NCBI GenBank assembly: GCA_900642245.1
Contig: CAAAJI010000016.1
Coordinates: 98,730 to 162,729, forward strand
Length of the DNA stretch: 64,000 nt
Direction of reading: 5' to 3'
From: Fragilaria radians
Taxonomy: Eukaryota > Bacillariophyta > Fragilariophyceae > Fragilariales > Fragilariaceae
Below the pieces are notes generated by a model, which was not told where the DNA came from, did no database searches, and saw nothing but the letters and a program-made list of their open reading frames with translations. Position 1 is the first letter of the stretch; each line of letters begins with the position of its first letter. The position numbers and the translations under genes are program-made. Positions 60,201 through 64,000 of this stretch are shown here, in pieces.

Positions 60201-61541
60201 ATGAGTGAGCTTGAGGATAACGGATGTGCAGGTTTAGAAGATTGCACTGACTGTAAAGGGCCTGTAACAGATTTTCCAATTGATCTTTCCTCTCAACTCC
60301 CAGACGTCAATGGATCAAGTAACGAGCAAAACAATAGTGTAACTGGAATCGAAGAAGGCGATCCAATTCTTGAACCAAATGAGCATGATGTTCTCAATGG
60401 TCGAGGAGCATCTGTTAATGCTCATAGGTGAGGAAATACATTAAGACCATTCTTTGAAACTTAATACACTTACTTACTTCAAATTTCCATGACGTTCTTA
60501 CAATCAGAGGGAACAAGCATTTTCGCGCTTTGTGCTTTTCACGCAAACCAGAATTCGAAGCAGGAAATCATGCGGCCAAACGACGAATTGCTGCCGAAAT
60601 TGTTGCCATAACTCGTTCACTCCCTGGTCGTTTTCTCAAGCGTGTAAATGAGAAGAGTCCATGGTATGAAGTAAGTAAAGAGAAAGCCATCCTGAAGGCC
60701 TGCCAGGTTATGCGTGACTTTCAACGTCCGGATCGTTTGGCAATTCGAGAAATGGCCTTGGCCAATGGGGCACGTAAGCGACAACGAACAAGTGAATCTA
60801 CTCCAGGAATTAATGCGGTATGTTTTCATCAGCATCGTCATATTCCTTACTTTCATACACAAACGCTTACGTTTATTCACCGTTCTTCTTCATCCCCAGC
60901 CGATCATTAATGTTCCTTTACCTCCTATCGTAGAAAATCCTTACGGAGTACACGACCATGATGTCTTGTCAGGTCGCGGAGCATTTGTCAATGGCCATGT
61001 TGGAAATGAACGTTTCCGATGCTTAGCAATCGATAGGAAGCCACTTTTCGATGCCGGAAATTACACCGAGAAGAGAGCTCTCGCCACTGAAATGGTCAAT
61101 ATCATACGAAATCTTAATCCCCCTGGCAGATTTCTCAAGCGTATCAACAACTCTGATCCCTTTATTGCTTCAAGTGACCACGATTCCTTGTCTCTACATG
61201 CTTCAAGGTTGGATGGTGAATGGGAAGAACTTTCTGATGAAAGAGCGATTCACAAAGCCTGTCAAGTGATGAGAGACCTGAATAGGCCAGACCGTGCTCC
61301 GGAAAAGAAAACAAATTCCCGAAAAAAAAAGAATCAAGATTTTATCAGCTTAAATGTCAAGGTTGATTCAGGAGAGACAATTAGTCATGATGTTGGTATT
61401 GATGTCTCAGAGGAATCAATGTTAGGTTCTGAAGATACCCTTGCAAAAGTTCTAGAGGAGACAATGCCTGTGACAGTTGATCATCAGCTTGTAGATGTCG
61501 AAGAGAAACCTCAACTTGACCTCATGCGTGTTTCTGTATGA
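60201..61541 (+). CDS. Tandem DUF6824-domain protein
   Basis: Three exons, 60201-60427, 60508-60817 and 60900-61541 (introns of 80 and 82 nt, GTGAGG and GTATGT donors), 392 aa from the ATG at 60201. Two copies of the diatom-typical DUF6824 domain: copy 1 at about 60-147 (HDVLNGRGASVNAHRGN, RRIAAEIV, PGRFLKRV, KACQVMRD) and copy 2 at about 197-306 (HDVLSGRGAFVNGHVGN, PPGRFLKRI, KACQVMRD), with an added loop of about 20 residues before the last helix. Intron 1 cuts inside copy 1, just after NAHR; copy 2 is uninterrupted. An acidic N-terminus and a KKTNSRKKK basic tract suggest nuclear location, but function is unknown. The family is expanded in diatoms. Confidence 0.88.
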
Positions 61542-62656
61542 AGGGCTGTCACTATGCAATAGCCTCCATTTTCATTTAATTTTTGAATACTCTAGTGTTG
61601 CAATCGTCAAATTATGGCAAAATTTAATTCTCCCTTTATTACCATTTAAGGACATGTAGCTGTTATCAATTCATTCAATTTGAGATTTCAATAGGCATTG
61701 TGTAATGGCAATAATTATTTTACGAATTTTGTGACAGGCATTCTTTTACATTCACAACCTATCCTGATAGATGCTAAAGCACCTTTGTAGTATGCAGGTT
61801 CATATTTTGTGGAATGCTGCTTTTTTATTATTGATAAGATTATTGGTTGCAATATCACTGCTGCCCAAACTTGGATCTGGATAAGTCACAAAGTATTCCA
61901 TGTCTTGGATACGCTTGGACATAAAAATCAAAGGGTGGCATTGGATCCCATGAGAAAGCACTAAAAGTTGTGTTTTCCTCATAGAAATACGTTTGTGTAA
62001 AGCTTTTTAGCATCAAAAATAAGCTGGATCCAATAACAAATATCCGGTAACCTTCCGAGGAATTGATTGATTCTTTAGGAATAGAAATGAATGGCATTAG
62101 AATTATGAAATAATTGTTCTGAAATCATAGACAACTCTTATTTTTGGAACTACAGAATTTGGTAATCCCACTCAAAAGTGTAGCCTTTTTCTAGGATGCC
62201 AATGGATGCTAACTGTGCAGTTATCTTACAGATCTGAAAAAGCGCTTACCTAGCTAGGGTCAACATTGCTTCACATGTACTGCCTTCCAGCTTTGACTAT
62301 CAATTGTAGAACTATTAATGTCATATTGAAAGTTCCTAACTCTCCATCAAAATGAAGCTCACACTTTTTGAAACAAGTGAAATAACCGGTGTTGTTCCTC
62401 TTGATTATAGTTCTCAGCTGCTCTCCTCTAGGCTTGCAGGCTAGTACTCTTCATCTTTTATCTTTGCAGTAAAGGAGTATTGATCTACTAGAGTTTATGG
62501 TTCATTCACAAGTTAATAAAGAGTCTTTAGGGACTCAAGAGATTCTTAAGCATCCAATGTCAGTCATTAAAGTAGCTTCCATATCCCAAGAGACAGATTC
62601 TTGATTTACCTCAAGTGGAATGCCTATTTCTTTGGTAGTCTATGTTCATGTCATAT
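61542..62656. other. Gap with a possible small minus-strand frame
   Basis: Mostly AT-rich. An ATG-started minus frame at 62097-61855 (80 codons; EGYRIFVIGSSLFLMLKSF is a membrane-like stretch, followed by FSWDPMPPFDFYVQAYPR) looks slightly protein-like. Near its end the neighbouring frame also looks coding-like, so there may be a frameshift or intron. No family is recognised. Confidence 0.28.
61855..62097 (-). CDS. Hypothetical small protein, one membrane-like segment
   Basis: 80-aa frame from the ATG at 62097 with one hydrophobic segment (about 19-34). I recognise no homologue. It would be convergent with the DUF6824 gene. The overlapping frame at 61982-61800 (SKRIQDMEYFVTYPD) is also plausible, so the 3' end is uncertain. 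It may be chance. Confidence 0.2.
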   Translation of the reverse strand: MPFISIPKESINSSEGYRIFVIGSSLFLMLKSFTQTYFYEENTTFSAFSWDPMPPFDFYVQAYPRHGILCDLSRSKFGQQ

Positions 62657-63793
62657 CAGTGATGGTAAAAACGGATGTCAGGAATTTTTCAAACGTTTAA
62701 ACGACGTTTAAACGTTTTTTCCGTTCGTTTTTTCGTTTTATAGTAAAAACGAAGGTGTAATTCAGTAAACAGCCTGCAATAAGTAGTCTCGCGAGTAAAA
62801 ACAATTGATTCTTGGTTTATTAACCATTATTCAATGGCATCATGGCGGTCACCGCATTTGAATAGACCAAAGGTAAGTGCGGAACCAAATAGCGCAATAA
62901 TAGTTCCCAATAGATGAGTTTTTGCAATATTTGCCCATTCATCAGAAAGAAAATTAACACATCCTCCCATAGCTTGCTTAGATTTTAATGCTTTGATATC
63001 AGAGGCCGTATTCATTTGAGAGTATTTTTCAAGGACCCGCCCTCCGAGCTGTTTTCAGTTTGGTAGCGCGTCTGAAGCTGCTTTACTAATGAAATTGAAT
63101 GAGCGCTATGTTGAACTTTTCTCAACAAACTGGTCCACTAGGTTATTATCGGCTTGGAATTCCAGAACTAATTCTTCCAACGTTTCCTTCTCTGTTTCAG
63201 AATATGGACCTCAAAATTAAGCCCCCATTGTCTTCTGTCGTTTCGGAGCACTTTCAGATTTAGATGATTGTTGCTTAAAATTGCCTTTAACTTCCGCAGC
63301 TTGTTTTACTAATGGAGCATAATAGGAGCAAATCTCGAGATGTCTCTCAAAACATTCCTCGCGCCCTTGAACCTTTTCAGGCACAGGAACATTTTCCGGA
63401 TCACTGTTGTGCGCAACACTGCAATGATTGCAACTGTGCCAATGAACAGTCTTGTTTACCATTTCAGCACTCTTTGTAAAGTGAGTACGAGCAGCTGAAG
63501 CCAGTCTACCACCTATACCACTACTACCAACAGCACTCTTCTTCATAATGCTCTCAAACACACAAAACAACAATGGATAAAACCCGCAAAATGGACATGT
63601 GGTGTGTGCGTGAATGTGACGACTGCTACTAAACTGTATATATAGGGGGGGGGGGGGGGGCTGCGGGTAATTAAGGGGGTGGCCGTTTTTACTAAGGAAT
63701 AAACGAAGACAAAAAAGTCGAACGAAAAAACGACGTTTAAACGGAGTAAAAACGTTTTTTCGTTCTTTCGTTTAAACGAGATTGCCAACACTG
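62657..63793. mobile_element. hAT-superfamily transposon remnant
   Basis: Ends CAGTGATGGTAAAAACGG (from 62657) and, inverted, CAGTGTTGGCAATCTCG (from 63793 leftward) fit the hAT terminus CAGTGNTGG. Subterminal palindromes CGTTTAAACG occur twice near each end (62694-62703, 62705-62714, 63734-63743, 63769-63778), with A/T-rich CGTTTTTTC strings; such arrays are typical transposase-binding regions. The 8-bp flanks (TGTCATAT and GTATTTTG) do not match, so the target duplication has decayed or the limits are slightly off. A run of 16 G lies at 63645-63660. The element carries the broken transposase described next and is only 1137 bp, so it is non-autonomous. Confidence 0.75.
62827..63546 (-). pseudogene. 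Truncated hAT transposase (BED finger plus first catalytic region)
   Basis: Starting at the ATG at 63546, a BED-type zinc finger is readable (HWHSCNHCSVAH, then GREECFERHLEICSYY), followed by a basic tail ending at a stop at 63217. About 15 bp on, another frame resumes with FVEKSS, a stop, FNFISKAASDALPN, a stop, then KQLGGRVLEKYS and VNFLSDEWANIAKTHLLG, with ALTFGLFKCGDRHDA. The last part matches the hAT region around the first catalytic Asp (L-S-D-E-W). The remaining two thirds, including the dimerisation domain, are missing. Two in-frame stops and the truncation make it non-functional. Confidence 0.72.
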
Positions 63794-64000
63794 GTATTTT
63801 GCCACGCCACGATGTAAGGACAATTTCGGAGTAACTCCAATACCTAAGCAGAAACGGAGTGTTCGAAATTCAGAAAAGGTTAGTATAGTACTTGTTTCAA
63901 CATAAGGTTGACTAAAATTTCGGAGGCATTTATTGTTCGGAGTCATTGGAAAAATTGTGTTGTTTGGCATCGGAGACAGTACGTCTTAATATTGGCACCG
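63794..64000. other. Right edge of the window
   Basis: 207 bp with no recognisable feature. Minus-strand frames here lack family resemblance. Confidence 0.4.

Noticed and set aside
63645..63660. G16 run as a functional quadruplex or promoter element
   Set aside because: It lies inside a decayed hAT element and is most simply a homopolymer expansion; its length may also be a sequencing artefact.

Overview
The window looks like nuclear DNA of a diatom (species not determined). Reasons: short GT-AG introns (54-186 nt, few per gene), long AT-rich gaps between genes, a protein with two copies of the diatom-typical DUF6824 domain, Ty1/copia remnants whose readable motifs resemble diatom elements as far as I recall that family, a multidomain homomeric eukaryotic acetyl-CoA carboxylase, and standard eukaryotic splicing, autophagy, chromatin and mismatch-repair proteins. 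Genes lie on both strands, with several convergent pairs only 100-220 bp apart (ATG3/MINDY3, CAF-1/RBR ligase, ACCase/MSH6). There are no operons.

Layout. 1-3.5 kb: no intact gene, possible decayed coding on +. 3.5-6.3 kb (-): SulP/STAS/cyclic-nucleotide-domain transporter. 6.8-8.75 kb (-): decayed Ty1/copia element. 8.85-13.0 kb (+): splicing factor SF3B3. 14.7-15.5 kb (+): uncharacterised protein with a PP1-docking-like motif. 15.8-16.1 kb (-): LAMTOR4-like Ragulator subunit. 16.2-16.5 kb: foldback element whose arms carry TTAGGG telomere-type repeats. 19.1-20.0 kb (+): ATG3. 20.1-22.3 kb (-): MINDY-3-type deubiquitinase with an upstream reading frame overlapping its start by ATGA. 23.9-25.5 kb: second decayed copia element (+) followed by a diverged tandem repeat. 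25.8-29.3 kb (+): CAF-1 large subunit. 29.6-30.6 kb (-): RNF216-like RBR ubiquitin ligase.

33.3-34.5 kb (+): Golgi-type sulfotransferase. 37.0-39.6 kb (-): nuclear-looking CCHC/PWWP-like protein. 40.2-40.6 kb (+): possible small two-exon gene. 41.9-49.1 kb (+): acetyl-CoA carboxylase, three exons, with a one-base frame break near its 3' end. 49.2-53.3 kb (-): MSH6 with PIP box and Tudor-like domain. 55.4-56.7 kb (-): MBOAT wax-synthase-like acyltransferase, three exons. 57.6-58.5 kb (-): KH-domain RNA-binding protein. 60.2-61.5 kb (+): tandem DUF6824 protein. 62.66-63.79 kb: hAT transposon remnant with subterminal palindromes and a broken transposase on -.

Functionally the genes are mostly independent housekeeping genes. 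Loose themes are PCNA-linked replication/repair (CAF-1 and MSH6, both with PIP boxes), ubiquitin/autophagy/lysosome biology (ATG3, MINDY-3, RNF216-like, LAMTOR4), and lipid synthesis (ACCase, MBOAT). I found no CRISPR array, no rRNA or tRNA gene, and no clear wholly new multi-gene system. The most unusual items are the telomere-repeat foldback element, the ATGA-overlapping upstream frame of the MINDY gene, the ACCase frame break, and several uncharacterised proteins with recognisable modules.
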